Both the position numbers and the translations under genes were made by a program. A stretch of DNA of 64,000 bases. It comes from Urechis unicinctus. Taxonomy: Eukaryota > Annelida > Polychaeta > Xenopneusta > Urechidae. The stretch is from NCBI GenBank assembly GCA_034190875.2, contig CM067344.1, positions 27,973,208-28,037,207 of the forward strand. The letters are read 5' to 3'. Shown one piece after another: positions 50,492 through 62,457 of the stretch. The notes beneath the pieces were generated by a model. That model had not been told where the DNA came from and ran no database searches. It worked only from the letters and a program-made list of their open reading frames with translations. Every line of letters begins with the position of its first letter. The first letter of the stretch is position 1.

Positions 50492-51658
50492 CTGTGCTCA
50501 CGCTAGCCATTCGCCAATTCGCCTGCAATTCATATTTGCTAAAGTAAAATGTCATCCATTCGCAAATTTTGCGAAATAGTTGAAAAAATTGGCAAATATT
50601 ACAAAATTAATCATATTTTATCAAATGTTGTTGGTTTATTGTTGAAATTAGCGTCACTCGCGCAGACCGGTTGTTTTCATTGTTTCCCACGCACGCCAGA
50701 CGGTGTCAGGCGATATCGATTCCTGTTGTCCAGCGAGGCGTTTTCGTGCGAGAAAATGATGCTCAGCGACTGTCAAAAGTGAATGTGAAAGCGAAAACAA
50801 GCGCGCGAACACGAGAGTTCTATCCCCGGTTCTGTTTGGATTCGTTTGAATTCTGCACGTGAAAATTTATCGAAAGCTGGATCATGCTCTCTGTTTCCAA
50901 CAAGAACAACCTGATAAAGCTGTATCTTGAGTCCCCAGTGCTTGAAAAAAAAATTGATCGAGCATTTCAACAATGGATCACCCTGAAAGAAAGGAGAAGC
51001 TTTAATAATTTGGTAAAAAAAGCTAAAGAGTGATGCACAATCTATTAGTTTTCTGTCTAGAGAATGATTTCCGTATTTATTTAAAGCCTACATGGACAGT
51101 ATTATGTATCACAATTACACACAACAAAACTGTTTCCTTCTTTTCAGTTATGCTTAACTTTCATCCATGTGAATGTAGCTGACAAAAATAGAATCTCACT
51201 GTTAAATATTATTCTGCAGTCTTCACATGTAAATATGCAGTGATTGATTTGTCATTTTTTTTACTTATGCTATACCAAATGATTATTTGATGTGGTCTAG
51301 ACTGAGACAGAGTTATTACTGGTGCTGTAATTTGGCAGTATTTAGCACTGCAGAAGTGTTATTACTAGTCTGATGCTCTACATAACATAAGGTATACACT
51401 GATATACTATATACTCAGAAGTATTTGCATCTTTTTAAATTTGATGTTTATGAAACCAAACAGTATATGAAGGTTTTGGTGAGCCATTTTGCATCCATTT
51501 AATTTTGCATTTATTGTTGACCTGCAAATTATAAAAACATTTTTTTTTTTATTTGTTCGATTCGCAATTTCTGCTAACGGAAAACATAAAATGCTAAGAA
51601 AAAGTTGGACCCATTAGCAACTTTTGCTAAAAGAAAATAATGCCTAGAGTGAGCACTG
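50492..51658. mobile_element. hAT-like DNA transposon with 5-bp target-site duplication
   Basis: Terminal inverted repeats CTGTGCTCACGCTAGCC (50,492-50,508) and the complement of CAGTGCTCACTCTAGGC (51,642-51,658) match at 14 of 17 positions. A perfect direct repeat GCATT lies outside each end (50,487-50,491 and 51,659-51,663). Subterminal DNA is rich in GCAAATTTTGC-type motifs on both sides. A 77-codon frame at 50,549-50,782 starts MSSIRKFCEIVEKI, has no recognised domain and is too short for a transposase. The 5-bp duplication is like that of the 29.5 kb element. Confidence 0.8.
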
Positions 51659-53865
51659 GCATTGTATTTGAATGATTCCATGATTATGTGAGCGAGTAGA
51701 CTGTCTGTTTGTTGGGTGTCTCAGCCTCTCCCCAGACCTATAGGGTGAGATTTGTTGTTGGGTTATCCTGGTTTGAACTCACTGTGAATAAAAGCACGTC
51801 TTTGCTTCAGTAAGCATGGTAAGAAAGACACACACGGCTACTTCACAAATTGATATACTCATGTGAATGGTTGTATTCATTGCCATTATAAATTAAAAGT
51901 GTTCCTCTTGCAAGTGGATAGGACTTATCTGCTCAGCTCAAGGAAACCACGTTTTATGCGTTGCTGAATGTGGTTACCAATTTAGCCTTTTGATCCTCTT
52001 GTCCTCGTGCTGTTCCTATAGGGGTAAATAAGCTCACATCACCTGTTAGCTGTGACGTCCTTCCTGGCAGACGCGTTACGAGCGGCTGTTAAGGTCGCCA
52101 CCGCATATACTGTCCCGGTGGGATCACCGCTGTCCCCGAATACTCTCCCCGTCACATCACACTAACGTGCTATCTCATTATCTGGGGATTAAACAAATGT
52201 CAAACTGAGAGTAGTGGAATAGAGTTGGCCGGTGAAAGCCGAGAGTGGGGTTGTGGTAACAGGACCTCGGGCTGGGATCGGCTGGTAGGTGATGAAGCCG
52301 GCGCATATACTCAGTTCACATATGACGCCTGGCCACAGAATTACGTAAGTCATTATCCAAGTGTGAGTGTGGCGTATAAAGAACAATTGTTGTCACCAAA
52401 ATGAGCAGCTTTGTCATCAACCATTGTGTTGGTCGTGTGAGGCAAGCAGATGAACACAGTACCTGTATTGTTCTGATGTGATATGTTGCTGATGGTGGTG
52501 CTGGGTAACCCGATTGTTGGTCATCTCTCCGCTAGTTAGTGACGCCGTAGAGCTCGTCTCTTGTCGTAAACCGCGAAATAGAACAGCCACCCCTTACACG
52601 CGCCATCAACAACCCAGTGCGGTCGCCCACGTATCGTGATGAAACTATCTGGCCGAGATCAGCGTCTTATGGACTTCAGCCGTTCTATTTGTAATCGGAT
52701 AACATGCGTCTAGTCTCGGTGACCTATTTAAGGACGAGTGACGCAGTAAACGGTCTCCCCATCGAAGGTCAATAATAAGTCACTATCTCTTTAAATGCTG
52801 AGATGTTTGTCTACATTGTTGTTTATCGATCCCTGCCCATGAGGAGGATGTCCGGACCATTGTTGGGCTGTGTTGATCAGCTTTGGCCACGGTGGTGACC
52901 CTCATCCGGCCAAGGGCCTGAAACCACGATTGCAAGGTCACTATCCGCCAATTAACAACAAACATATGCCATGTGATATATTCTGTAATGTTCAGATTGC
53001 ATTTAAAAGGCCTGGCTCTACCCAGAAGCCGTCCTTTGGGTGCTGCCGTGGTGTAAAGCGGCCGATTGATATGCTTCTTTGAACAAGTGGAATATTTCTA
53101 AGCGATGGTGTTTTCCGGGTTGAGTTGGATGACTACAATGCATTTCTCTAAGTTCGTTGAAAAGTGTTTTTATTGTTTGGTTTTTTTAACAGAGAAATTG
53201 ACGATAGGAGAAAAGTAGTTCGATTAAAGTCTCGTGGGTGTTATGATCCGGAAGTCGGTTATCTCAGATCCGTGACGGGATTTAAAGCGTCCCTGGCATT
53301 GGAAACGATATCGGCGCCACCAGTCTTCGTATGCCTCGTGTACCCGCGACTGAATTGTTTCATCTCAATTCTTGTCAGTTACGGTTTTTTTTTTCTCGCT
53401 ACTTTTATGGAAGTGCCAGCCAGCCTGCAACACCATACACGCCTGCGAGTTCATCATGCAATCTGACTGGCTATTGAGGCAAATTGTGTTTTCTTGTGGT
53501 GCAGGATGAAAGCATATTGTCGTCATTTAATCCAGTTGACTTGCTATCTCACATCACCACTGCCATTTCTCCCTTCCACTCTCGAGTAATCAATAAAAAC
53601 CCATTTGCTTCTTCGCCACCAATTTGCTTAGCACTGATTGGCGCAGCGTTCGTGGCGGTGTGTGTGTGTTCGTGGTTTAGCTGTTTAGGTGTGCTGGTGT
53701 GTGCGCTCTGGTCTATGGGCTCTAACAGCTCATATCAGCTACAAGTACACACATACACACTGGCGGCTGAAACATGTATTGATTACTGGTATTGATTGGT
53801 TTACATCGTGTAGCAGACCTAGATCCGGTATGGGCGCATGGCTTCCTATCATATCCAATCGCATT
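51659..53865. other. Intron of the unidentified gene, 3' part; nothing else recognised
   Basis: Mixed DNA with frames up to about 130 codons and no recognised domain. Confidence 0.45.
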
Positions 53866-53996
53866 TTCTCTCTCTCTCTCCTTTCCCATTCCCTCTTTCT
53901 CTCTCTCTCTCTATCTCTATCTCTCTCGCTCTCTCTCTCCATCTCCCTATCTCTCTCTCTTCTCTCTCCCCTCTCCCCTCTCTCCCTCCCTCCACA
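53866..53996. repeat. (TC)n pyrimidine tract
   Basis: About 130 bp of CT-rich DNA with interruptions. The long serine/leucine frames over it are translated repeat. Confidence 0.95.
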
Positions 53997-54984
53997 TCTG
54001 GTATTCCGTTGCTTCTATGTCATCGCGTTATCCACTTCTGCCATACATCTTATGTACGAAGTGTGTCATTGTGTTTCATAGCTCATTGACCCCATATAAC
54101 GCCTCCCAGCCATTTTTATGAGGCCTTATCATCAAACTGTCCAACAAAGAAAGGCCTTACAAACTCGTCTTAAAGCTGTGTCCCTTACCAGCACTACATG
54201 TAACTATACCTGTATCTACCGATTATGCGATGACGGATTTTTATTTGTTCTAACACGGTCCTTTCGCTATCAGGCTACATGTACGATATTTGTGCTTTTT
54301 AAACGAACAAGGTGGGGAAAATGAAACTGTAAACCGCTTTCGCTCCTAGAGCTGAGAAAGCAGCTGTGAACCAGCCTGTCGCCGCCCATCCTAACCACTT
54401 CTTGAATCAAGGAATGCGATTGGATGAAACGCGTCTTTTAGTATAAACCAAGTTCAATACCGCAAGAGCCCTCCAAGTCAACACCACCCACTGAATGTAC
54501 GGTTTTAATATATAGGTATTTTGACAACCGCCACCTGGGTGGGGGGGATGGGGGGGGTCGGAAGGTTAGGGTTGCTACTCAGTCATTGGTTGGTGTATAT
54601 TTGGGTGTATATTTGGAGTGTTGTACTGTGTGTGATAAACTGTCCTGTCAAACAACGTGTCCTGATTGTAATCGCTGGTCTCAGGGCTTCAATACTCACT
54701 CACTTGTTTGTATGGATGTAAACACACCTCACCGTGTACAATGGAAATGCGTTTCAGTGTTTTTGTTGTGAATCAGTGAGTATCAATTTGTTGATTTTAT
54801 CCCAAAGAGGAACATGTCCTGTTTTCTGTTGTATGCATATCTCAATCAATAGATGTCATATTTGTCGATTTCATTATCTACAAAGCTGTAGTTTTTATTT
54901 GCATATGTACTTGGTTTCTAGCATTCTGTGTGTGTGATGTCATTGCATGAGGCTCACTGCTCATAACTTGTGATCTATTTCCAG

Positions 54985-55196
54985 GTTGAAGCGGGCTTCT
55001 GAGGGGGCCACTCCACAGCGAGCTCCATCCGAAGACGCTCTCCCCTCAGCCTCCGCTCACCGCCCCCATTCCATGGACCTCACCTTCCGTAACGACGCTG
55101 ACGACAGCTTAGAAGATGGTCTCCTCAACCCACTGGCATGGGACAACCTACCCAGTGCCCTGAGGGACCGTCTAGAGCAGCCCAGTAAAAACGACA
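54985..55196 (+). CDS. Unidentified gene, coding exon 2
   Basis: Acceptor GATCTATTTCCAG; donor AACGACA then GTGAGT (phase 1). It encodes a basic stretch (LKRASEGATPQRAPSEDALP), a Ser/Pro-rich part, an acidic patch (FRNDADDSLEDGLLNPLAWD, residues 53-72) and LPSALRDRLEQPSKND. GC-rich codon use differs from the flanking introns, which supports coding. The preceding intron is 7.4 kb and holds two transposons and a microsatellite. Confidence 0.75.
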
Positions 55197-55485
55197 GTGA
55201 GTTGACATTTTTCGCTTCCTTGCAAGGACGGGGCTTATTGATGGCCAACTCTGATATGCTCCTATAGCACAGCTGTGTTAATGGTGCTGTTCTCAAGTTA
55301 TTATCCCTGGCAATATATCAAGTGGGGATATATCTGTGGTAATAGGAGACCCATGAACTGACACATGCAGAATATTTATGCTGCTAATATTCATTGATTG
55401 TTTCACAGATATCAAGACCCTAAATCATGAATGATGATATAACAGCAAACATATTCCAATTGATGAGTTAGCTTTATGTTTCCAG

Positions 55486-55577
55486 AAGAAGAAAAGCCTT
55501 CGTCGAAACCTGGCAAAGAGAACAAGAAGAAACTACGTAATATTGTTGCACAACCTAAAGGCTCGCTGGAATACACG
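55486..55577 (+). CDS. Unidentified gene, coding exon 3 (gene continues)
   Basis: Acceptor TTTATGTTTCCAG; donor TACACG then GTAAGT (phase 0). It completes the split codon from exon 2 (A plus AA, lysine) and reads EEKPSSKPGKENKKKLRN then IVAQPKGSLEYT. Together the three exons give residues 1-120 of an open-ended protein with a disordered, charged N-terminus. I do not recognise the family. A phase-0 exon must follow, and I found no convincing one before the window end. Confidence 0.72.
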
Positions 55578-57855
55578 GTAAGTTGGCGACAATGCACATA
55601 ACAGAGGCAATATAAAGCGACTTTCAGTTTATGGCAAGTCAGTGGAGCTGTTCTTTGTAAAAGATCCATTGTTCTCGCAAAGAACCAATGCTGAACTCAT
55701 GTTTGCATCAAAAGAAGACATGGTAATAGGAGTCGTCCCGGTCTGTGTTTGTAACGGCTGGATATCCTTTGAATGACCTTGCCCCCCACTGCTGGGATAA
55801 AATGCCCATCCCATTGTCACTGAAACCTGGCGATCCTGCTGCTGATAGCTATACCGCTCCTTCATCAGCCTTATTGCCCGATGAGGAAGACAACTGGAGC
55901 CCCTCTTGCCATTCAGGCTAAGTGTGTTCGAGGTCATCTCATAAAATATGAAGTGGCTAGTCCAGTTACGTACATAAAGTATTATAAAGCCTGTGTAAGA
56001 GTCGGGGTAGCGGTAAGATGAGCTGCTGGGCCCTCGTAATCTCACCTCATCCCTGATCCCCTGATGTAAGTGGCGGGATGCGGCACACCCTGCCTGCATC
56101 GGCACGGACATCAGAACCGTTCATCGACGTCCCGTGCATTGGGTAGCTCAGGCTTACATGACATCATATTGCCTGAGTTGGTGGGTCGTAAGTATGGCGT
56201 GAATATCCTATTCTGCTAGTTACTATTAGCACTCGAGCACTCTCCTGCCTCGTTATACCTATTGATTATGCTTTGTCTGCCCGTAACGTTGTCAGTCAGT
56301 GATATAGCTGCCTAATGATAACTACATGTCCTAGATTTGTTCATGTACGCCAATGATCAACCCCCGCTAGCTGATCACTTCATCCAGTCGCAGAAGTCCG
56401 CAAAAAAACATGATACATTTCTCTGTGGCGTCCACCTGGTCTGTTTTGTGGCTCGGTTGATTTTGACCGGGCCGAGTGCAAATGGGATTACAAAGACCAG
56501 CATAATTGACTGGAGGCTTTGTTGAGTTCAGTCAGTGATAACAATCCATGAGATTTAACCATTTTCAATGCTATACCCATGTCAATTGATAAAAAGATAC
56601 ATCAGATGTGCCTGTCTATGTCAATTGATGGATACATGGCGGATGTGGCTGCCTATCCCCATCCACAAAAAGAATTGGTCAGATGTGGCTGGTTTCTGCC
56701 CATTGATAAAAACATATGTCCAAATAAGGTGTGGTGGTAAATCTCGCTCGGTCATCTGATACAAACCATTTCACACCTGCAATCGTTGTCTTTTCTGATT
56801 CTAATTTCATTATTCATCAGCTTAGTCAGGCATTGTGTTTTGATGCCATTATTATCTGTGTCAGATAGGCATGTTTGGCTGGTGATTGCAACGTCCATCA
56901 GCTAAGGAAAAACCACAGCTAAATAATTACAGTATGGGTGTGCAGTCTCATGGTGCAGTCACATCATTAAGCGATGGGGTCCAGTACAGCAGCCATCTGT
57001 CAGCTTCTGTGTGTGCTGTGTTAGCGTTGGATGGCTGCAGCCACCAGCAGTGCAGCTGGTGCTGTGCTTCTGCGGGGAGAGTTCGCCCACCAAGCTTCCA
57101 ACCTAATTACATTCCACTGCCGCTCTCCGCGGTTTTTTTTTATTTGGTCTCGCCGAGTAGAGTGCTGAATAGACAAATGGCAGATAGCTATGGTTTGGTG
57201 GCGTTTGGGGCTGCTTGTCATTCGCCGGCTGTGTCCGCTTGGATGTTTATGGCCGGCTAGTATGGTCAGATTATGTGACACATGACCTGCAGTCAGAGAC
57301 ATGTTCCGCATTACAAGCATCACTCGGCTCTTCTACAAGTAACGGCCACTCCTCACATCAAAACCCGCCATTACAAGGCGTTAATGACTGCAAAGTGTCG
57401 CTCTCTTCTTCGCCTCGCCTACCCGCAACTCTCGTCGTTCTGGCGAGTGATGGGAGACCGGACGCGTCCCAAATCTACCCATTGTCGCGGTGACTGGCCG
57501 TGTTTCGTCTCCACGTAGGTTGTTAATGAGCCAAGATGGCTGGAGTCTGTTGGCGACCGTTTGATCTCGGATCGTTTGTTGGTCCATCATCACAGGTATT
57601 GGTCACACCTGTGTATGACGAGTCATTGCCCTCTTTTTACCATGAAATTTTATCCCAAATTTTTATATTGAAAATTACATGACAATGATTTATGTCGAAA
57701 TGAACATGCTGTCAACATACAGAAGGTCGATAACACACCACCGTACCTGGCTAAACAGTAATAATGTACAATTATAAGCGGGTCTCTCATTGGACGACGG
57801 GGCCGGACTAATTGTCTGCGTGTCCGTTGTTTTGTTAATGATCTTTACGTCGCTC
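55578..57855. other. No gene recognised downstream of exon 3
   Basis: Presumed intron. A 160-codon minus frame (55,629-56,111) has no recognised domain. CAATTGATAAAAA-type strings recur loosely at 56,580-56,720. Confidence 0.45.
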
Positions 57856-57906
57856 AAATAAGGCACTATGCGATAACCAAGCTAGGTTTTCTGCAAATAT
57901 TCAGAT
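57856..57906 (+). repeat. Dispersed repeat fragment, paired with 58,720-58,767
   Basis: GCGATAACCAAGCTA and TTCTGCAAATATT occur here and at 58,735-58,765. The string ATCTTTACGTCGCTCA also occurs twice here, at 57,841 and about 57,919. Confidence 0.75.
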
Positions 57907-58171
57907 TTTGTTAACCATCTTTACGTCGCTCACAAGACTTTTTCTCAGCAAGTGGGTGTCACTTATTCAATCCACGGTTCTGTCATACATTTCATCACAT
58001 TTCTCAAAGCAGCATTTTATGGTGGGCGGGATTTTGGTTTCACCAGCAGAAGCCATCACGACGATGACAGCTGAAAGACTCGAAACATATGATGTCGCAT
58101 TTATTTTGCAAGAACAGCCCCCCCCCCCCTTCACCCCCTTCCCCCCCCCCCCCCACCCCAAACACACTACT

Positions 58172-58476
58172 CACCCCCGTGGGTCCGCTGTGTCCTTCTG
58201 CATGACGTAAGAGGCGACTTATAGGGGCTATCCGTCAGCCGTGGGTTGCGAGTCATGTCGGCGGTCATTGGAACCTGTCGGTTGAGCGGCGAGGTTCTTG
58301 CGAGGGACAAGTCTGCAACGCACCACTTTGGCGTGGATTTCGCCCTAGACGAGAGGCTGGAATGGCGTGGTCCGGTCAATCGGCAGGTGGTGACATGCCC
58401 TTGGATAATCGTTTGCATATGCATCTTTTTGATCACCATCACCTCTTTTTTTTTTCCCCATTTATCATAAAACGCT
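58172..58476 (+). repeat. SINE copy C
   Basis: The head GCATGACGTAAGAGGCGACT, a B-box-like GGTTGCGAGTC, the body GTCTGCAACGCACCACTT and CCTAGACGAGAGGCTGG, then GTCAATCGGCAGGTGGTGAC and a T-rich stretch. The tail end is missing. A poly-C run (58,118-58,154) lies just upstream. Confidence 0.85.
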
Positions 58477-58719
58477 CCCGTTATTTTCAATTGAATTCTG
58501 CTCCAACATTTTGCGACCTATACACGCGATTTTACGGATGTAAGGTAGATTATTCATTATACTCGTAGCACTTTCCTTTCATTATTTTTAATATACCTGG
58601 GACAGGTTGACTAATCCGGGACAATTAAGGTAAAAGTTATTTTCGATACGTTTTCAACTGTACCGTTTCAAGGTTTCCTACTCTTCTGACCGCTCTGCAT
58701 ATTAAGCAGGGTATCCTGC

Positions 58720-58767
58720 CAAATAATGCACTAAGCGATAACCAAGCTACGTTTCTGCAAATATTGA
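58720..58767 (+). repeat. Dispersed repeat fragment, partner of 57,856-57,906
   Basis: It carries AATGCACTAAGCGATAACCA then AGCTACGTTTCTGCAAATAT, and lies between SINE copies C and D. Confidence 0.75.
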
Positions 58768-58851
58768 GATGCTATGCTGCTAGCCATCAACTAGTGAAGA
58801 AATACCATCATGGCTCGACGACCTCCGTATCCCCACACGACTTTGGTCCGG

Positions 58852-58946
58852 AAGGTGGTGACATGCCCTTGGATTTGTATGTTTTTGATCACCATCCATG
58901 TGTGTACCCTCTTTTTTTTTTTCATTGATCATAAAACTTTTTTAAT
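58852..58946 (+). repeat. SINE copy D, partial
   Basis: GGTGGTGACATGCCCTTGGA, then TTTTGATCACCATC, a T run and TTGATCATAAAAC repeat the 3' half of copy C. Confidence 0.8.
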
Positions 58947-59107
58947 ATCCGTGGGGTGCTTAACGTGTCGTTGAAAGCCAAGGATGCGACCATTTACGGC
59001 CAAGTTAAATTTAGTTCTCGTTCGGTGAAAGAAAAAAAACACTCGTGTTCGCTTTTACGTCCCTTGATGGGAGTTTGAGGTTTGCTGTTGTACTATATAA
59101 TAGTGTT

Positions 59108-59126
59108 GGGGGGGGGGGGGGGGGGG
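59108..59126. repeat. Poly-G run (19 G)
   Basis: An uninterrupted run of 19 G, just upstream of a short direct repeat. Confidence 0.95.
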
Positions 59127-59152
59127 TGCTGTAAGTGGGCTCCAAACGCTAG

Positions 59153-59206
59153 GATCAACCTGTTGGTTGGCGATCAACCTGTTGGTTGGCGATCAACCTG
59201 TTGGTT
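59153..59206. repeat. 19-bp tandem repeat, 2.8 copies
   Basis: GATCAACCTGTTGGTTGGC is repeated twice in full and once in part, each unit containing the palindrome AACC/GGTT. Confidence 0.95.
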
Positions 59207-60409
59207 TCATTATTTGCTGATCAGCCAACAGTACACTCGTATTGTATCGGGTTGTATTTTGTCTGCTACACTGCGATATGAGGACATGTTTGTGTCTGCT
59301 ATTCAACTTATAATCCCGTCAATGATTGATTGAATGACCTGGATGAAAATGCCGTGCCTTACGGCGAAACCCTAGTCAGCGTCAGTGGTTAGTCATCCCT
59401 GCTTGATTGTGTTACGTGTGTCACGCGGAGCATATGCGTAGGTATAATCTTATATTAAGGTAAGTTCTTCTTATAGTGATTTGGGCTTTTTGTAACAATT
59501 CCCACTAGGATTTATGCTGGTAGGAATTAATCAGGTAGGCGATTCAATATACCCCTGCGAACCGACCCCATGTCCAATGTTGGGCGAATCTGCGTCGCTC
59601 CGACGTGTTCGACAAAACCAGAACGTTTCATCTAGGTCCAAATGTCAGCTTCATTTCGTGGGAAATGTGTTTTGATATTGTCATTTGCCTGGTGATTTGT
59701 GTAGATTTCCCTGGATAGCGTTGTTATATTGGTTTAGTCTTCCAGTAATATTCCAATGATAAAAAACATCACATGAAAAACCCTCGCTCAAATGCGCCCG
59801 CCATAGGAGATATATATCTGCGTTTTCCTACAGGCCTTCTTGTTACATACGGACCATCCTATCACCGCCAATGCCCATCTGACTTTTGGGCTCGGATGCA
59901 CTTGTTTGAACCTAACTGTGTATATTTATAACTAACATTCTTCTCCTCTCAGAGAGATAAGACAAACTTGTATCCGGATTACGTGGTATTACTGTGTTAC
60001 GCATCAACAGGTGGCAGCACTTGTTGTTCGACATGGAGGTCTCGTTTCATACAGAGCCACTGCGTCCATTGTCCAAACTTTGGAAAATGTGCCTTATGGT
60101 GACTCGCTGGGTTTCAGTTATGTAGTGGATTTTTTGCTCTGCTTTTGAGCAGAGCTTATCATATACCTTTGCTCTGGCGCCCGTCCGTCTGACAGTTCGT
60201 AAACTTTGGTGGCACGTGTTCTTGTTGAGGTTCTTTGTTGACCATGTTGTTCGTACATACATAAATAATATATATCGAGGCCAATTAAGTTGTATTTTTA
60301 TTATTATTATTAATCACGCTATCTTCTCCAAATCACCTCTTATGTTGATGGCTACTCGTAAACCAAAAATCAGCCCAACATTACCTTTGAGACTTTAAGT
60401 TTAAGTATA

Positions 60410-61140
60410 ACTCATAGAAAATATCTTATCCTGTGTTAACCATAGAAGAACAACTTTTAATGACCCCCATGGTTATAACGCAACTTTCTCCCTCAAATCT
60501 CTCATGAACTCCTCTTGTGGTGGTGATGTTGATGTTAAATCAGCCCCCCATTACCTTTGACTCAGGAGTTTTAAACGGTTAGAATAGAACACACCTCTTG
60601 TTCTATCTTTATCCAATGGATAATAACATTTGATGGCATTTTCCCGTATCAAGCAAGTTAGATGTCCCAAATTATACATGGGCCCTAAGATGTTAGTGAC
60701 ACTATGCCGTCTATAAATAAGTTCTTCATGAACTTTGACCCCTGAGTTATTTGAGAAAATCTTGTGAAAAAGCTCTTGTACTTAGTCAACCCAATGGTTA
60801 ATATATTGACATGTTTCCTGAGCAGGCCAGCCAGCTGCCCCCAAATACACATGGACCCCTCTGATGTTGATAGATTAGTGTCGTCTTAACAATAATCCTT
60901 GGAAGACCTAGTCATATGGCAAAAACTTAATGAAAATCTCTGGTCCTATTTTAACCCAATGGAGAATAATTTTGATGGAACGTTTACTTATAAAGTAGGC
61001 TAGATGTCCCCAATTACCTGGTACACACTTAAGTTGATGGCTACTTGCTATCTCAAAATCAGACCAGAGAAAAAATCTTTTGTACTAGATAAACCCAATG
61101 GTGACTGACTTTTGATGGCATTGTTCTACCAGGTAACGTT
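60410..61140 (+). repeat. Degenerate tandem array, about 150-180 bp unit
   Basis: The series TTAACCCAATGGxxAAT, then TTTGATGGCATTTT, then TAGATGTCCCCAAATTAC recurs about every 150-180 bp (near 60,430, 60,605, 60,785, 60,950 and 61,095), with pieces such as CTGATGTTGAT between. It is too diverged for exact borders. Confidence 0.65.
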
Positions 61141-61482
61141 TGGCAGGTGCACGTGTAAGACTCTCTGCTGTGTCAGCGGTCCGTACTGCGTTATGATGCA
61201 GACATGCCACTCATCAGCGAAGAGCTATGGCGTCAAATAATATCTTCCTCGTGATACCTCAGCCGACCTTTTACAAGGTATCAATACAGATGTGAAATGA
61301 TTCAACGACGAGGTATTATCACCCAACCACCACTGTCGTGAGATGAGGGGAACGAGACGACGATATCGCCAAGAGAATCAATCGTTTGAATCCAATGAAT
61401 GCTGGGTGCTAGTTATTGTGTCGTTGCACTTGAAGTGCCGTGGTTTCTCTAAATGATTTCGGGTCAGTATTATGTAGGAAAG

Positions 61483-61935
61483 CCCCCCACTTGGGGGCAC
61501 TTGGCCTTATTCTGGATAGGGATGTGCCGTGGGACCTCGAAAACCCGTACTCGTCGTACAAGGTCAAAATGGCCAAAAGCATACCCCGTTGTACAAGGTA
61601 TTATGCAAATGTACAACCCGTCGTACAATGTTAAAATGGCAAAAAAGCATACCCCGTCGTACAAGTTATGCATTTGTATTGTCAACGATCGATAGGAAAT
61701 ATGTATATTCAACCCGTTATACAGGTGGGAAGAGAAAAACATACCCCGTCGTACAATACGAAGGCCCAAAAAAACCCGTCGTACAGATTGTAGCTGAAAA
61801 ACATACCCCGTCGTACTAGTATGAGGCCCAATAAAACCCGTCGTACAAGTCGAGAGGCCGGAAAAACATACCCCGTCGTGCGGCACATATATACTACCTC
61901 TATACACTTAAGTGCCCCCCACCCCACCCCCGGGA
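61483..61935. mobile_element. Small transposon of the CGTCGTACAA family, copy 3 (longest motif series)
   Basis: Left end GGGGGCACTTGGCC, right end CACTTAAGTGCCCCCC, inverted to each other. Ten occurrences of CCCGTCGTACAA or close variants lie at about 61,552, 61,587, 61,619, 61,655, 61,715, 61,747, 61,777, 61,809, 61,839 and 61,874, mostly 30-38 bp apart. Between them are AAAATGGC/AAAAACATA pieces and one ATTGTCAACGATCG. No transposase frame. The flanking duplication is not readable. Confidence 0.82.
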
Positions 61936-61979
61936 GTAAACCCTATTACAGCGCACGTTACCAGACTAGGAAACCAGAC

Positions 61980-62276
61980 CCCGGGGGGGGCACTTGGCCT
62001 TATTCTGGATAGGAGTGTGCCGCGGGACCTCGAAAACCCGTACCCGTCGTACAAGGTCAAAATGGCCAAAAGCATACCCCGTCGTACAAGGTATTATGCG
62101 AATGTATATAACCCCTCGTACAGATTGAAGCTCAAAAACATACCCCGTCGTACAAGTATGAGGCCAAAAAACCCGTCGTACAAGTCAAGAGGCGTAAAAA
62201 AAACATACCCGTCGCGCGGCACATATGTACTACCTCTATACCATTAAGTGACTCCCCCCCCCCCCCCCCCTTTGGG
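61980..62276. mobile_element. Small transposon of the CGTCGTACAA family, copy 4, with 8-bp TSD
   Basis: A perfect 8-bp duplication, AACCAGAC, flanks it (61,972-61,979 and 62,277-62,284). Left end CCCGGGGGGGGCACTTGGCC; right end TTAAGTG, a C run and TTTGGG. Six to seven internal CGTCGTACAA-type motifs. It is nearly identical to copy 3 over the first roughly 110 bp, so both are young. It lies only 45 bp from copy 3. Confidence 0.88.
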
Positions 62277-62457
62277 AACCAGACCAGGCTAGGAAATACC
62301 ATGTGCTTGAAAACAATACTGTTCAGAGATAAGCCAACGACTTTCACTGGTGAAAAGCTCTGTAAATGAATTTCAAAAAAAAAAAGAAGCTTTGAATGCC
62401 TGTGCTTATTGAGTGTATGAGTGAGAGCGGCCACTCATTGAAACGAGCGTGTATGGA

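Noticed and set aside
55629-56111. 160-codon minus frame in the presumed intron after exon 3
   Set aside because: No recognisable domain, no splice sites and no partner frame. A chance frame is likely.
59956-59998. Possible next exon after 55,577 (acceptor CTTCTCCTCTCAG, phase 0 open)
   Set aside because: The donor is weak, the peptide does not continue plausibly, and the surrounding frame closes soon. Kept only as a note.
61470-61907. 145-codon minus frame across the small transposon, with repeated LYDGVCF / CTTGYVF / VRRGMFF
   Set aside because: The three peptides are the same DNA motif read in three registers as spacing changes, which argues against coding.
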